Shown here piece after piece: positions 1 to 9,778 of a stretch of 64,000 nt of DNA. The stretch's first letter is position 1. Each line of letters starts with the position of its first letter. Source of the DNA: Pseudomonas paralcaligenes (lineage in GTDB: Bacteria; Pseudomonadota; Gammaproteobacteria; Pseudomonadales; Pseudomonadaceae); contig NZ_BPFX01000001.1 in the NCBI RefSeq assembly GCF_019655855.1, positions 85,659-149,658 on the forward strand, written 5' to 3'. The notes under the pieces were generated by a model that saw only the letters and a list, made by a program, of their open reading frames with translations, searched no databases and was not told the DNA's origin. Both the position numbers and the translations under genes were made by a program.

Positions 1-845
1 CTGGCGCCGGAGGCCAGGGCCAGCAGCTGGTGGCCGAGGCAGATGCCGAACAGCGGAAGCTCGGTCTGCAGCACTTCCTTGATCGCGGCGATGGCGTAGT
101 CGCAAGGCTCGGGGTCGCCAGGGCCGTTGGAGAGGAACACGCCGTCCGGGTTCAGCGCCAGCACTTCGCTGGCCGGAGTCTGCGCCGGCACCACGGTCAG
201 GCGGCAGCCGCGCTCGACCAGCATGCGCAGGATGTTGACCTTGACCCCGTAGTCATAGGCGACCACATGGTAGGGCAGCTCGCTGGCGGCGATTTCCGGA
301 TGGCTGTCGCTCTTCAGGTTCCACACACTGGAGCGCCACTCGTAGCGCTCGGTGCAGCTGACCACCTTGGCCAGGTCCATGCCCTTCAGGCCGGGGAAGC
401 TGCGCGCCAGCTCCAGGGCCTTCTCCTCGGTAGCATCGTCGCCGGCGAGGATGCAGCCGTTCTGCGAACCCTTCTCGCGCAGGATGCGGGTCAGGCGGCG
501 GGTGTCGATGCCGGCGATGGCGACGGTACCGTTCTCTTTCAGGTACTCGTCCAGCGGTTGCTTGTTGCGCCAGTTGCTGGAAGTCAGCGGCAGGTCGCGA
601 ATGATCAGGCCGGCGGCCCACACGCGGCTGGATTCGGCATCTTCCGGCGTGGTGCCGGTGTTGCCGATGTGCGGATAGGTCAGGGTGACGATCTGCTGGG
701 CATAGGAGGGATCGGTGAGGATTTCCTGATAGCCGGTCATCGCGGTGTTGAACACCACTTCACCAATGGTATGGCCGTCGGCCCCGATGGCTTCACCGCG
801 GAAAATGCTGCCGTCGGCAAGGGCGAGTATGGCTGGCTTAGTCAA
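1..845 (-). CDS. carA: Carbamoyl-phosphate synthase small subunit (3' end outside window)
   Basis: This is the glutamine amidotransferase subunit, which supplies ammonia to CarB for carbamoyl phosphate used in arginine and pyrimidine synthesis. About 281 N-terminal residues are present of roughly 378 usual for the family; the gene runs off the left edge. The N-terminal domain is complete and the amidotransferase nucleophile motif GICLGHQ lies close to the edge. The start is a TTG at 845-843 (reads [12 protein letters not shown]), preceded by a strong GGGAGG ribosome site; no in-frame ATG matches the family start. A UUG start for carA is, as I recall, known in P. aeruginosa. A leader ORF and terminator hairpin lie just upstream. 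Reads away from dapB in the same direction. Confidence 0.96.
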   Translation of the reverse strand, partial: MTKPAILALADGSIFRGEAIGADGHTIGEVVFNTAMTGYQEILTDPSYAQQIVTLTYPHIGNTGTTPEDAESSRVWAAGLIIRDLPLTSSNWRNKQPLDEYLKENGTVAIAGIDTRRLTRILREKGSQNGCILAGDDATEEKALELARSFPGLKGMDLAKVVSCTERYEWRSSVWNLKSDSHPEIAASELPYHVVAYDYGVKVNILRMLVERGCRLTVVPAQTPASEVLALNPDGVFLSNGPGDPEPCDYAIAAIKEVLQTELPLFGICLGHQLLALASGA

Positions 846-856
846 GAAGACCTCCC

Positions 857-940
857 TTAGATCTGAAACTTGCACAAACGCAGGTTGTAAAAAAGCGGGA
901 TGACGTATTGACCGTCACCCCGCTTCTTTATCTGATTCAT
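857..940 (-). CDS. Candidate carA leader peptide (27 codons)
   Basis: A short ORF starts at ATG 940 and stops with TAA at 859-857, directly in front of the carA ribosome site. It reads [20 protein letters not shown] and continues for seven residues (RLCKFQI). It passes right through the terminator-like hairpin at 889-925. This is the arrangement expected of transcription attenuation, and a translated carA leader has been described in P. aeruginosa (recalled, and with a different stated length). No strong Shine-Dalgarno precedes the ATG, so translation is an inference. A second, shorter ORF (11 codons, MQAVDRKGLFL, from about 1014) lies further upstream. Confidence 0.4.
   Translation of the reverse strand: MNQIKKRGDGQYVIPLFYNLRLCKFQI
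889..925 (-). terminator. Rho-independent terminator or attenuator upstream of carA
   Basis: On the minus strand AAGCGGGGTGACG pairs with CGTCATCCCGCTT (12 of 13 pairs) around a 7-base loop and is followed by a run of T. It lies between dapB and carA and inside the leader ORF, so it could either end dapB transcripts or attenuate carA. Confidence 0.75.
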
Positions 941-1030
941 TCTGCGTAACTTTTAGTGGACACACTAAAGCGGGAAGCTTACAGGAAAAGCCCTTTTCGG
1001 TCCACAGCTTGCATGGACCGTTCAGGCATT

Positions 1031-1837
<807 letters not shown>

Positions 1838-1848
1838 CTATTCCTTAG

Positions 1849-2027
1849 AGCCTGCTTACGATCTCGCGAGCTAGAGCCAGGCTAGGCGCTACGTTAGTAA
1901 CAGCCTATGGCTGGTCAAAGCGGCGAGGAAGCGGAGTTTACAAGTAGTAAATGAGCATTCCGAGACGCCGCATCCCGGCCCGTTTTCAACGACGCCTGGC
2001 CGACACGCAGCAGACCGTAGGCGGCTC
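1849..2027. mobile_element. MITE-like repeat element between dnaJ and dapB
   Basis: About 180 bp with no ORF. The ends form imperfect inverted repeats: left GAGCCTGCTTACGATCT (from 1848) and right, read inward, GAGCCGCCTACGGTCT (2027-2012). The flanks are TTAG (1845-1848) and CTAG (2028-2031), both fitting the YTAR target of IS5-group transposases. The right CTAG contains the TAG stop codon of dnaJ. I believe the interior resembles repeats scattered in Pseudomonas genomes, but this is memory and not a search. Confidence 0.5.
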
Positions 2028-3158
2028 CTAGAGATCGCCGAAGAAGCGCTTCATGCCTTCGAACCAGCCGCTGGCCTTGGGCGAGTGGGAGCTGTCGCCT
2101 TCCAGCGACTTGCGGAACTCTTCCAGCAGCTCGCGCTGGCGCTTGTCCAGGTTGACCGGGGTTTCCACCGCCACCCGGCACATCAGGTCGCCGGCACCGC
2201 CGCCACGCACCGGGGCCACGCCCTTGCCGCGCAGGCGGAACAGCTTGCCGGTCTGGGTGCCTTCCGGAATCTTCAGCTTGACCCGGCCGTCCAGGGTCGG
2301 CACTTCCAGCTCGCCGCCCAGCGCCGCGTCGGCGAAGCTGATCGGCACCTCGCAGTACAGATGCTTGCCGTCACGCTGGAAGATCGGGTGCTCGCGCACG
2401 TTGACCACCACATACAGGTCGCCGGCCGGCCCGCCATGGGAGCCCGCCTCGCCTTCGCCGGAGAGGCGGATGCGGTCGCCGGTATCGACACCGGCCGGCA
2501 CCTTGACCGACAGGGTCTTGCTCTCTTCCACACGCCCCTGGCCGTGGCAGCTGCCACAGGGGTCGGTGATCATCTTGCCGCTGCCATGGCAGCGCGGGCA
2601 GGTCTGCTGCACCGAGAAGAAGCCCTGCTGCATGCGCACCTGGCCGATGCCGCCGCAGGTGGTACAGGTCACCGGGCTGGTGCCCTTCTTCGCACCGGTG
2701 CCATCGCAGGTCTTGCAGCCGACCAGGGTCGGCACGCGGATGGTCACGGTGGTGCCACGCACCGCCTCTTCCAGATCCAGCTCGAGGGTGTAGCGCAGGT
2801 CGCTGCCGCGCTGAGCGCCGCCACGCGAGCCGCCGCCACGGCTGCCGCCGAAGAAGTCGCTGAACACATCGCCGAAGATATCGGAGAAGTTCGCGCCGCC
2901 TGCGCCGAAGCCGCCACCGCCGCCCATGCTCGGATCGACGCCGGCATGGCCGTACTGGTCGTAGGCCGAACGCTTGGCCGCATCGGAGAGCACTTCGTAG
3001 GCCTCGTTGGCCTCCTTGAATTTCTCTTCCGCCGCCTTGTCGTCCGGGTTGCGGTCAGGGTGGTGCTTCATCGCCAGGCGGCGATAGGCCTTCTTCAGGT
3101 CCGCCTCGCTGGCGCCGCGCTCCACACCGAGCACTTCGTAATAGTCACGTTTGGCCAT
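2028..3158 (-). CDS. dnaJ: Chaperone protein DnaJ (Hsp40)
   Basis: Co-chaperone that stimulates DnaK ATPase and delivers unfolded substrates. 376 residues, full length. J domain at 1-70 with HPD at 33-35; Gly/Phe-rich linker; zinc domain with four CxxCxGxG repeats ([32 protein letters not shown]); C-terminal substrate domains. It ends in GDL followed by TAG. Lies 118 bp downstream of dnaK and is third in the grpE-dnaK-dnaJ operon. The stop codon abuts the repeat element at 1849-2027. Confidence 0.98.
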   Translation of the reverse strand: MAKRDYYEVLGVERGASEADLKKAYRRLAMKHHPDRNPDDKAAEEKFKEANEAYEVLSDAAKRSAYDQYGHAGVDPSMGGGGGFGAGGANFSDIFGDVFSDFFGGSRGGGSRGGAQRGSDLRYTLELDLEEAVRGTTVTIRVPTLVGCKTCDGTGAKKGTSPVTCTTCGGIGQVRMQQGFFSVQQTCPRCHGSGKMITDPCGSCHGQGRVEESKTLSVKVPAGVDTGDRIRLSGEGEAGSHGGPAGDLYVVVNVREHPIFQRDGKHLYCEVPISFADAALGGELEVPTLDGRVKLKIPEGTQTGKLFRLRGKGVAPVRGGGAGDLMCRVAVETPVNLDKRQRELLEEFRKSLEGDSSHSPKASGWFEGMKRFFGDL

Positions 3159-3200
3159 AAATCCTCAACACCTTTGATTCCCAGGCTCCAGACACGCCAA

Positions 3201-3280
3201 CGCGGGAGCAAGCCCCCGCGCGGAGAATCGCCGACCGGGCAAGGCCCGGCCGGCTGGCACCTCAGTAAGCGGGAGCTTAC
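3201..3280. repeat. Three hairpins between dnaK and dnaJ
   Basis: Three consecutive stems: CGCGGGAGCA/AGCCCCCGCG (3201-3220), GCCGACCGGGC with GCCCGGCCGGC (3230-3254), and GTAAGC/GCTTAC (3265-3280), the last including the dnaK stop codon. They may slow transcription or protect the dnaK mRNA 3' end, lowering dnaJ output relative to dnaK. None has a clear T-run. Confidence 0.55.
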
Positions 3281-5193
3281 TTGTTGTCCTTGACCTCTTC
3301 GAACTCGGCGTCGACCACGTCGTCACCGGCGTCCTTGGCCTCATCCGCGCCCTGGGCGGCAGCGCCCGGTTGCGGCTGCTCGGCGTACATCTTCTGCGCC
3401 AGCGGCGTGGTGGCCTCGGACAGGGCATTGATCTTGGCTTCGATCTCGGCCTTGTCGTCACCCTTCAGCGCGGCTTCCAGATCGCCGATGGCCTTCTCGA
3501 TGGCCGCCTTCTCATCGGCAGTGGCCTTGTCGCCGGCCTCGGTCAGCATCTTGCGGGTGGCGTGGACCAGACCGTCGCCCTGGTTGCGGGCCGCGGCCAG
3601 TTCCTCGAACTTGCGGTCTTCCTCGGCGTTGGCCTCGGCGTCACGCACCATGCGCTCGATCTCGTCGTCGGACAGGCCGGAGTTGGCCTTGATCACGATG
3701 GACTGCTGCTTGCCGGTAGCCTTGTCCTTGGCGCCTACGTGCAGGATGCCGTTGGCGTCGATGTCGAAGGTCACCTCGATCTGCGGCACGCCGCGCGGAG
3801 CCGGCGGGATCTCGGCCAGGTCGAACTTGCCCAGCGACTTGTTCTGCGCGGCCTGCTTGCGCTCGCCCTGCAGCACGTGGATGGTCACGGCGCTCTGGTT
3901 GTCGTCGGCGGTGGAGAACACCTGCGACTTCTTGGTCGGGATGGTGGTGTTCTTCTCGATCAGCGCGGTCATCACGCCACCCATGGTCTCGATACCCAGG
4001 GTCAGCGGGGATACGTCGAGCAGCAGCACGTCCTTCACGTCACCGGCCAGCACGGCGCCCTGAATGGCGGCACCGATGGCCACGGCTTCGTCCGGGTTGA
4101 CGTCCTTGCGCGCTTCCTTGCCGAAGAACTCGGCGACCTTCTGCTGCACCAGCGGCATGCGGGTCTGGCCGCCGACCAGGATCACTTCGTCGATGCCACC
4201 GACATCCAGACCGGAGTCCTTCAGGGCGATACGGCACGGCTCGATGGTACGGGCGACCAAGTCTTCGACCAGGGCTTCCAGCTTGGCACGGGAAATCTTC
4301 ACGTTGAGGTGCTTCGGACCGGTCTGGTCTGCAGTGATGTACGGCAGGTTGACGTCGGTCTGCTGGGCCGAGGACAGCTCGATCTTGGCCTTCTCGCCGG
4401 CTTCCTTCAGACGCTGCATGGCCAGCGGATCGCCCTTCAGGTCGATGCCGGACTCTTTCTTGAACTCGTCGACGAGGTAGTCGATCAGGCGCAGGTCGAA
4501 GTCCTCACCACCGAGGAAGGTGTCGCCGTTGGTGGCCAGAACCTCGAACTGGTGCTCGCCGTCGACTTCGGCGATCTCGATCACCGATACGTCGAAGGTA
4601 CCGCCACCCAGGTCATAGACGATCACGGTGTGGTCGCCCTTGGCCTTGTCCATGCCGTAGGCCAGGGCCGCGGCAGTCGGTTCGTTGATGATGCGCTTGA
4701 CGTCCAGACCGGCGATGCGACCGGCGTCCTTGGTGGCCTGGCGCTGGCTGTCGTTGAAGTAGGCCGGCACGGTGATCACCGCCTCGGTCACGGCCTCGCC
4801 CAGGTAATCCTCGGCGGTCTTCTTCATCTTCTTCAGCACTTCCGCGGAAATCTGCGGCGGCGCCATCTTCTGGCCCTTCACTTCGACCCAGGCGTCACCG
4901 TTGTCGGCCTTGGCGATCTTGTAGGGGACCATCTTGATGTCTTTCTGCACGACTTCTTCGTCGAAGCGGCGGCCGATCAGGCGCTTCACCGCGTACAGGG
5001 TGTTGTGCGGGTTGGTCACAGCCTGACGCTTGGCGGACTGGCCGACCAGAATCTCGCCGTCGTTGGTGTAGGCGATGATCGACGGGGTGGTACGACCGCC
5101 CTCGGCGTTCTCGATGACTTTGACGTTACCGTTTTCCAGGATGGCGACGCAGGAGTTGGTGGTCCCCAGGTCGATACCGATGATTTTGCCCAT
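3277..5193 (-). CDS. dnaK: Molecular chaperone DnaK (Hsp70)
   Basis: ATP-dependent chaperone working with DnaJ and GrpE. 638 residues. Begins [18 protein letters not shown] (phosphate-1 loop), has [14 protein letters not shown] near 195, and the conserved linker [16 protein letters not shown] before the substrate-binding domain. The C-terminal tail is Gln/Ala/Gly-rich and ends [11 protein letters not shown], typical of the family. The ATG at 5193 has a GGGAGAACATTC ribosome site. It has its own sigma-32 promoter (5270-5297) in addition to readthrough from grpE. Confidence 0.99.
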   Translation of the reverse strand: MGKIIGIDLGTTNSCVAILENGNVKVIENAEGGRTTPSIIAYTNDGEILVGQSAKRQAVTNPHNTLYAVKRLIGRRFDEEVVQKDIKMVPYKIAKADNGDAWVEVKGQKMAPPQISAEVLKKMKKTAEDYLGEAVTEAVITVPAYFNDSQRQATKDAGRIAGLDVKRIINEPTAAALAYGMDKAKGDHTVIVYDLGGGTFDVSVIEIAEVDGEHQFEVLATNGDTFLGGEDFDLRLIDYLVDEFKKESGIDLKGDPLAMQRLKEAGEKAKIELSSAQQTDVNLPYITADQTGPKHLNVKISRAKLEALVEDLVARTIEPCRIALKDSGLDVGGIDEVILVGGQTRMPLVQQKVAEFFGKEARKDVNPDEAVAIGAAIQGAVLAGDVKDVLLLDVSPLTLGIETMGGVMTALIEKNTTIPTKKSQVFSTADDNQSAVTIHVLQGERKQAAQNKSLGKFDLAEIPPAPRGVPQIEVTFDIDANGILHVGAKDKATGKQQSIVIKANSGLSDDEIERMVRDAEANAEEDRKFEELAAARNQGDGLVHATRKMLTEAGDKATADEKAAIEKAIGDLEAALKGDDKAEIEAKINALSEATTPLAQKMYAEQPQPGAAAQGADEAKDAGDDVVDAEFEEVKDNK

Positions 5194-5269
5194 GAATGTT
5201 CTCCCGAAACTTTGGATTTTCCGACGCCTCGTTTCTAGGGCGGCGGCAGCAATAAAACGCTTGACTCAG

Positions 5270-5297
5270 AAATGGGGGTGGCCCGGCGGATTTCAAG
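5270..5297 (-). promoter_or_regulatory. Sigma-32 heat-shock promoter for dnaK
   Basis: On the minus strand the -35 CTTGAAA (5297-5291) and the -10 CCCCATTT (5277-5270) are separated by 13 bp, an exact match to the known CTTGAAA/CCCCATNT consensus. The -35 overlaps the stop codon of grpE. Confidence 0.8.
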
Positions 5298-5862
5298 CCT
5301 GCTCGTCGATCGAGGGCGGCGGCGTGGTCGGCGACTTGCTCACCACGACCATGGCCGGGCGCAGCAGGCGGCCATTGAGCAGGTAGCCCTTCTGGAACAC
5401 CTTGAGCACGGTGTTCGGCTCGACATGGGTGCTCTCTTCCATCGCCATCGCCTGGTGGTGTTCCGGGTTGAACGGCGCACCATGCGGATCGACCGCCTCC
5501 AGCTGGTAGCGCTTGAGGGTGTCGTGGAACAGCTTGAGGGTCAGCTCGATACCTTCGCGCATGGCCTTGCTCACCTCGTCGGTGGCGCTGCTCATCTCCA
5601 GGCCGCGCTCCAGGCTGTCGACCACCGGCAGCAGGTCGTTGGCGAACTTCTCCAGGGCGAACTTGTGCGCCTTCTCCACGTCCTGTTCGGCGCGACGACG
5701 CACGTTCTGCAGATCGGCGGCCACGCGCAGGGACTGGTCCTGAGCCGCGGCCAGCTGCTCTTCGAGGAGCTGCACGCGGGCAGCCAGCTCGTCACCGGCA
5801 GCCGCCTCGGGCGCCAGTTGCTCTTCCGGGTTCGTCGTGTCCAGGGTCTGTTCGTCTGCCAT
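5293..5862 (-). CDS. grpE: Nucleotide exchange factor GrpE
   Basis: Releases ADP from DnaK. 189 residues from the ATG at 5862 ([10 protein letters not shown]), which has a GGAGGAACC ribosome site; the open frame extends 27 codons further upstream, but that part would cover the promoter and lacks family similarity. A long N-terminal helix region (residues 25-85, [18 protein letters not shown]) is followed by the conserved four-helix and beta domain, with RPAMVVVSK near the C-terminus. First gene of the heat-shock operon; divergent from recN. Confidence 0.97.
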   Translation of the reverse strand: MADEQTLDTTNPEEQLAPEAAAGDELAARVQLLEEQLAAAQDQSLRVAADLQNVRRRAEQDVEKAHKFALEKFANDLLPVVDSLERGLEMSSATDEVSKAMREGIELTLKLFHDTLKRYQLEAVDPHGAPFNPEHHQAMAMEESTHVEPNTVLKVFQKGYLLNGRLLRPAMVVVSKSPTTPPPSIDEQA

Positions 5863-5916
5863 TGGTTCCTCCTGTCTATAACGTCGGCGGGTCATGGCCC
5901 GCGCTTCTTGCCGCCT

Positions 5917-5944
5917 ATATGGGGGCCGGTCGCACGGTTTCAAG
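5917..5944 (-). promoter_or_regulatory. Sigma-32 heat-shock promoter for grpE
   Basis: The minus strand carries -35 CTTGAAA (5944-5938), a 13-bp spacer, and -10 CCCCATAT (5924-5917), matching the sigma-32 consensus. It lies 55 bp upstream of the grpE start. Confidence 0.85.
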
Positions 5945-5970
5945 GGTTATTGCCGGGACAAAACAAAACA

Positions 5971-5986
5971 CTGTATAAATAGCCAG
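5971..5986 (+). promoter_or_regulatory. LexA (SOS) box for recN
   Basis: CTGTATAAATAGCCAG fits the CTG-N10-CAG LexA operator and lies 26 bp before the recN start. recN is a classic SOS gene, so the placement is as expected. Confidence 0.85.
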
Positions 5987-6011
5987 CAAAACTTTTCTGG
6001 GAGCGCTCTCC

Positions 6012-7685
6012 ATGCTGGTGCACCTGTCCGTTCACAACTACGCCATCGTCGAACATCTGGACCTCGAACTGGAACGCGGCATGACGGTGATCACCGGCGA
6101 GACCGGCGCCGGCAAGTCGATCATGCTCGACGCCCTCGGCCTGGCCCTGGGCGATCGCGGCGACAGCGGCGTGGTACGCCCCGGCGCCGACAAGGCCGAC
6201 ATCCTCGCCAGCTTCGATCTGGAGGACATCGCCGAGGCCCGTGCCTGGCTCGCCGAGCGCGACCTGGACAACGACGGCCCGTGCATCCTGCGCCGGGTCA
6301 TCACCAGCGAGGGCCGCTCGCGCGGCTACATCAACGGCACGCCCTGCCCGCTCGGCGATCTCGAGGCCCTGGGCGAACTGCTGATCGACATCCACAGCCA
6401 GCACGAACACCAGTCGCTGCTCAAGCCGGACACCCACCGCCGCCTGCTCGACGAGTACGCCGGCAGCCAGGAACTGGCACGCCAGGTCCAGCTGGCGGCC
6501 CAGCGCTGGCGCCAGACGCGCCAAGAGCTGCAACGCCTTTCCTCCAGCAGTGACGAGCAGCGCGCCCGCCACCAGTTGCTCAGCTACCAGCTGGAAGAAC
6601 TGGAGAACCTGGCCCTGGGCGACAACGAGCTGGAACAGCTGGAGCAGGAGCACAAGGCCCTGAGCAATGCCGAACAGCTGCTCGGCGCCTGTCGCCAGGT
6701 GCTCGACCTGTGCAGCGAGAGCGATGCCGGCAACGTGCTCTCCGCCCTCACCGCCAGCCTCAATCGCCTCACGGCCTTCAGCAGTCAGCCCGGCGCCCTC
6801 GGCGAAGCGACCAACCTGCTGGCCAGTGCGCAGATCCAGGTGGAGGAAGCGGTCGGCGAACTGAACCGCTTCCTCGACCACTTCGACGCCGACCCGCAGC
6901 GCCAGCAACTGCTGGAAGAGCGTCTGGATGCCATCTACAACCTGGCGCGCAAGCACCGGGTGCAACCCTTCGAGCTGGCCGAACTGCAACAGCGCCTGCT
7001 GGAGGAACTGGAAAGCCTCAACGCCGACGACGAGGCGGTGGAGCGTCTGGGCGAGGAACTGGCCGCCTACGCCCGCCACTATCAGGAAAAAGCTTCCGAG
7101 CTGAGTGCCCTGCGCCAGCAGGCCGCCAGCCGACTGGCCGAAGCCGCCCAGACGGAAATGCAGACCCTGGGCATGCCCGGTGGCCGCTTCAGCATCCAGC
7201 TGCAGGCCGGCAACGCGGAAGAACTGCAGCCCCACGGCCTGGAGCAGGTGGAGTTCCTGGTCAGCGCCAACCCGGGCCAGCCGCTGAAACCCCTGGCCAA
7301 GGTCGCCTCGGGCGGGGAACTGTCACGCATCAGCCTGGCGATCCAGGTGATCACCGCACAGACCTCGCGGGTGCCGACCCTGGTGTTCGACGAAGTCGAC
7401 GTCGGCATCGGCGGCCCCACCGCCGAGGTGGTCGGCCAGTTGCTGCGCCGCCTCGGCGAGCGCGGCCAGGTATTGACCGTGACCCACCTGCCCCAGGTGG
7501 CCGCGCAGGGCCACCAGCACCTGTTCGTGCACAAGGCCCGTGGCAAGGAAAGCACTCAGACGGCAGTGACCGGCCTGGCGCCGGAGGGTCGGGTCGAGGA
7601 AATCGCCCGCATGCTCGGCGGCGTCGACCTGACCGAGGAGTCCCTGGCCCACGCGCGCAAGATGGTGACCAAGGCCCAGGCCTGA
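6012..7685 (+). CDS. recN: DNA repair protein RecN
   Basis: SMC-like ATPase acting in double-strand break repair and recombination. 557 residues. Walker A GETGAGKS at about 30-37; central coiled-coil arms rich in Leu/Glu/Gln; C-terminal ABC signature ASGGELSRISLAIQ and Walker B TLVFDEVDVGIGG, then THLPQVAAQGHQH. Starts MLVHLSVHNYAIVEHLDLE, the standard family N-terminus. Divergent from grpE, controlled by the LexA box, and closed by a strong terminator shared with fur. Confidence 0.98.
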   Translation: MLVHLSVHNYAIVEHLDLELERGMTVITGETGAGKSIMLDALGLALGDRGDSGVVRPGADKADILASFDLEDIAEARAWLAERDLDNDGPCILRRVITSEGRSRGYINGTPCPLGDLEALGELLIDIHSQHEHQSLLKPDTHRRLLDEYAGSQELARQVQLAAQRWRQTRQELQRLSSSSDEQRARHQLLSYQLEELENLALGDNELEQLEQEHKALSNAEQLLGACRQVLDLCSESDAGNVLSALTASLNRLTAFSSQPGALGEATNLLASAQIQVEEAVGELNRFLDHFDADPQRQQLLEERLDAIYNLARKHRVQPFELAELQQRLLEELESLNADDEAVERLGEELAAYARHYQEKASELSALRQQAASRLAEAAQTEMQTLGMPGGRFSIQLQAGNAEELQPHGLEQVEFLVSANPGQPLKPLAKVASGGELSRISLAIQVITAQTSRVPTLVFDEVDVGIGGPTAEVVGQLLRRLGERGQVLTVTHLPQVAAQGHQHLFVHKARGKESTQTAVTGLAPEGRVEEIARMLGGVDLTEESLAHARKMVTKAQA

Positions 7686-7698
7686 GAGAACCGAAACG

Positions 7699-7727
7699 AA
7701 AAAGGCGCCCCGAAGGGCGCCTTTTTT
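7699..7727. terminator. Bidirectional terminator between recN and fur
   Basis: AAAAAGGCGCCC, loop CGAA, GGGCGCCTTTTTT. A runs on one side and T runs on the other allow termination of both converging genes. Confidence 0.93.
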
Positions 7728-7748
7728 CTATCCGGGCCGAACCTGCGC

Positions 7749-8159
7749 CTACTTCTTCTTGCGCACGTACAGCACCAGATTGTGATCGACCAGCTCGAAA
7801 CCGTGCTGCTTGACGATGTCTTTCTGCAGCTTCTCGATTTCCGGGTCGAAGAACTCGATGACTTCACCGCTATCCACGCAGACCATGTGGTCGTGATGGC
7901 CGCCATCGGCCAGCTCGAACACGGCATGGCCGCCGTCGAAATTGTGGCGCTCGACCAGACCGGCAGCCTCAAACTGGGTCAGTACGCGGTAGACGGTGGC
8001 CAGGCCCACGTCCTCGCCCGCGTCCATCAGGGCCTTGTACACATCCTCCGCGCTCATGTGGCGCTGTCCGGAGGTGGCCGAATCGAGCATCTGCAGAATC
8101 TTCACGCGGGGCAGGGTGACCTTGAGGCCGGCTTTACGCAGTTCGTTGTTTTCAACCAT
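7749..8159 (-). CDS. fur: Ferric uptake regulator Fur
   Basis: Iron-responsive repressor. 136 residues, close to the 134 I recall for P. aeruginosa Fur. N-terminal winged helix (residues 10-83, LATVYRVLTQFEAAGLV is the recognition region), then the metal-binding HHDHMVCVDSGEVIEF. Only one cysteine is present, so the CxxC zinc pairs of E. coli Fur are absent, as in other Pseudomonas Fur proteins. Likely master regulator of the iron genes at 28-54 kb. Convergent with recN, divergent from bamE. Confidence 0.97.
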   Translation of the reverse strand: MVENNELRKAGLKVTLPRVKILQMLDSATSGQRHMSAEDVYKALMDAGEDVGLATVYRVLTQFEAAGLVERHNFDGGHAVFELADGGHHDHMVCVDSGEVIEFFDPEIEKLQKDIVKQHGFELVDHNLVLYVRKKK

Positions 8160-8256
8160 GGTCTGCTTTCTCGTGGTTGCTGCTTCGCAGCTCCCGTTAA
8201 TGCGGGTATGATCGGAGTTTAATTTGCCCAGCCAAGATAGTGGAAGTCACCCACCG

Positions 8257-8772
8257 ATGCAAAACACCAAGCTCTTGCTGCCCAGCCTCACCCTCGTGGG
8301 TCTGTTCGCACTCGCCGGCTGTTCGTTTCCCGGGGTTTACAAGATCGACATCCAGCAGGGCAATGTCGTTACGCAGGACATGATAGACCAGTTGAAGCCC
8401 GGAATGACCCAACGGCAAGTGCGGTTTATCATGGGCAACCCCATGATCACCGACACCCTCCACGCCAATCGCTGGGACTACCTGTACAGCATCCAGCCGG
8501 GCGGGCGTCAGCGCTATCAGGAGCGCGTCAGCCTGGTGTTCGACGGCAACGACCAGTTGGTCGGCCTGGCCGGCGACTTCATGCCGGGCGTCAGCCGCGA
8601 CCAGGCGATCATGGGCGAAGGCAGCAGCACCAGCGTCAATCAGCAGCCTCAACAGCCCGCGGAAGAGCCGGCCAAACCGGGCTCGCTGCTGGAGCAGATC
8701 CAGGACGAAGTGGACTCCGCCGAACCGATCCCGGTGCCGATCCCGGAGCCGCTGGACCCGCAACCGCAGTAA
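8257..8772 (+). CDS. bamE: Outer membrane protein assembly factor BamE (OmlA)
   Basis: Lipoprotein of the BAM complex. 171 residues from the ATG at 8257; an earlier in-frame start at 8224 would spoil the signal peptide. The lipobox LAGC places the lipidated Cys at 22. The SmpA/OmlA fold follows ([34 protein letters not shown]). The C-terminal third is Gln/Pro/Glu-rich and ends PEPLDPQPQ, as in Pseudomonas OmlA. fur-omlA divergence is conserved in the genus. Confidence 0.96.
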   Translation: MQNTKLLLPSLTLVGLFALAGCSFPGVYKIDIQQGNVVTQDMIDQLKPGMTQRQVRFIMGNPMITDTLHANRWDYLYSIQPGGRQRYQERVSLVFDGNDQLVGLAGDFMPGVSRDQAIMGEGSSTSVNQQPQQPAEEPAKPGSLLEQIQDEVDSAEPIPVPIPEPLDPQPQ

Positions 8773-8784
8773 TCTGCTGCAACG

Positions 8785-8811
8785 AAAAGCCCGGCCAATG
8801 CCGGGCTTTTT
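8785..8811 (+). terminator. Terminator after bamE
   Basis: AAAAGCCCGGC, loop CAAT, GCCGGGCTTTTT. Confidence 0.92.
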
Positions 8812-8843
8812 CATGGCCATGTCTCACATTCTGTATATGCCGT

Positions 8844-8865
8844 CGTAGGGTGCGCCGTGCGCACC
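8844..8865. repeat. Short intergenic palindrome (GGTGCGC type)
   Basis: CGTAGGGTGCGCCGTGCGCACC contains the stem GGTGCGC/GCGCACC. The same type recurs at 47828-47849 and, shorter, at 53868-53892, always next to gene ends. Confidence 0.7.
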
Positions 8866-8913
8866 AGAGCCAGTCCATGCCCCGGTGTACACAGCGCACC
8901 ACTAACGGGAGCC

Positions 8914-9222
8914 TCAATCGTCCTGACGCGCCGCCTTGGCCCGCGCCGCGCGCGCCTTGCGCACTTCCTTCGGGTCGGCGATCAAGGGCCGGTAGATTTC
9001 CACCCGATCCCCCTCCTCCAGCACCCGCTCCTCGGGCCTGGCCAGCAGCTTGCCGAAGATGCCCAGCGATACCTGAGCCAGTTCGATACCGGGAAAGTGA
9101 GCGTCCATTCCCGAGCGCAACACTGCCTCGCGCGCCGTGGTGCCGGCCGGCACCCTGAGACCGAGCAGCTTCTGCCGCCCCTCCAGCGCATGGACCACCT
9201 CGATGGAGATCTCCTCAGCCAT
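8914..9222 (-). CDS. rnfH: RnfH family ubiquitin-fold protein
   Basis: Small beta-grasp protein of the RnfH/PF03658 family, role unclear. 102 residues from the ATG at 9222 ([20 protein letters not shown]), chosen because the longer frame upstream only repeats ratA sequence in another frame. Conserved core [20 protein letters not shown]. The tail is Lys/Arg/Ala-rich. Overlaps the 3' end of ratA by 8 bases, so the two are translationally coupled, as in many gamma-proteobacteria. Confidence 0.93.
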   Translation of the reverse strand: MAEEISIEVVHALEGRQKLLGLRVPAGTTAREAVLRSGMDAHFPGIELAQVSLGIFGKLLARPEERVLEEGDRVEIYRPLIADPKEVRKARAARAKAARQDD

Positions 9223-9649
9223 GGAGCTGCTTGGCCCGCTGGCAGAAGGCGTCGACCATGGTGTTGGCGGCCTGGGTGAACAGCGGGCCAAGGGTCGCCT
9301 TGACCAGCGGGCCGGCGTAATCGAAGGTCAGATCGAGGCTGATCTTGCAGGCCTTCTCACCGAGAGCCTTGAACTCCCACAGACCATGCAACTGGGAGAA
9401 CGGGCCTTCGACCAGGCGCATTTCGATGGAGGTATTGGGCACCAGCAGGTTGTGGGTGGTGAACTGCTGGCTGATGCCACCCTTGGCCACGGTCAGGGTG
9501 GCGCGCATCTCGCTCTCGCTGGACTCCAGCACCTCCGACGCCGAGCACCAGGGCAGGAACTTCGGGTAGCCGGCCACATCGTTGACCAGGTCATAGAGGG
9601 CCTGCGCCGGATAAGGCAACAGGGCCGAGCGTTGGATACGGGTGCTCAT
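9215..9649 (-). CDS. ratA: RatA family START-domain protein (Coq10-like)
   Basis: 144-residue polyketide-cyclase/START domain protein. E. coli RatA was described as a toxin that binds 50S subunits; the mitochondrial homologue Coq10 binds ubiquinone. Conserved residues [17 protein letters not shown] and the C-terminal [16 protein letters not shown] are present. Transcribed with rnfH and divergent from smpB, the usual smpB/ratA/rnfH arrangement. Confidence 0.93.
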   Translation of the reverse strand: MSTRIQRSALLPYPAQALYDLVNDVAGYPKFLPWCSASEVLESSESEMRATLTVAKGGISQQFTTHNLLVPNTSIEMRLVEGPFSQLHGLWEFKALGEKACKISLDLTFDYAGPLVKATLGPLFTQAANTMVDAFCQRAKQLHG

Positions 9650-9763
9650 CAGCCTTGGATTCCTGAACTGCCGCGCCGGCCTGCCGGCGCCACGGAGCGC
9701 GCATTGTGCGGAATTCGACCAGCCCCCTCAAGCGTACCTGTCGCCACGGGCGCGGCGACTCCC

Positions 9764-9769
9764 TATAAT
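9764..9769 (+). promoter_or_regulatory. -10 box TATAAT immediately before smpB
   Basis: A perfect TATAAT ends 9 bp before the smpB ATG. The -35 region is weak (TCGCCA at 9741-9746, 17-bp spacer). If used, transcription would start at or within a few bases of the start codon. Confidence 0.6.
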
Positions 9770-9778
9770 GCGCGCCCT

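Noticed and set aside
3370..5238. 622-codon open frame antisense to dnaK
   Set aside because: Mirror of the dnaK codon pattern in a GC-rich genome; repetitive Leu/Gly/Val/His composition, no motifs, no ribosome site.
5863..5943. 27-codon N-terminal extension of GrpE
   Set aside because: Covers the heat-shock promoter and lacks similarity; GGAGGA precedes the internal ATG.
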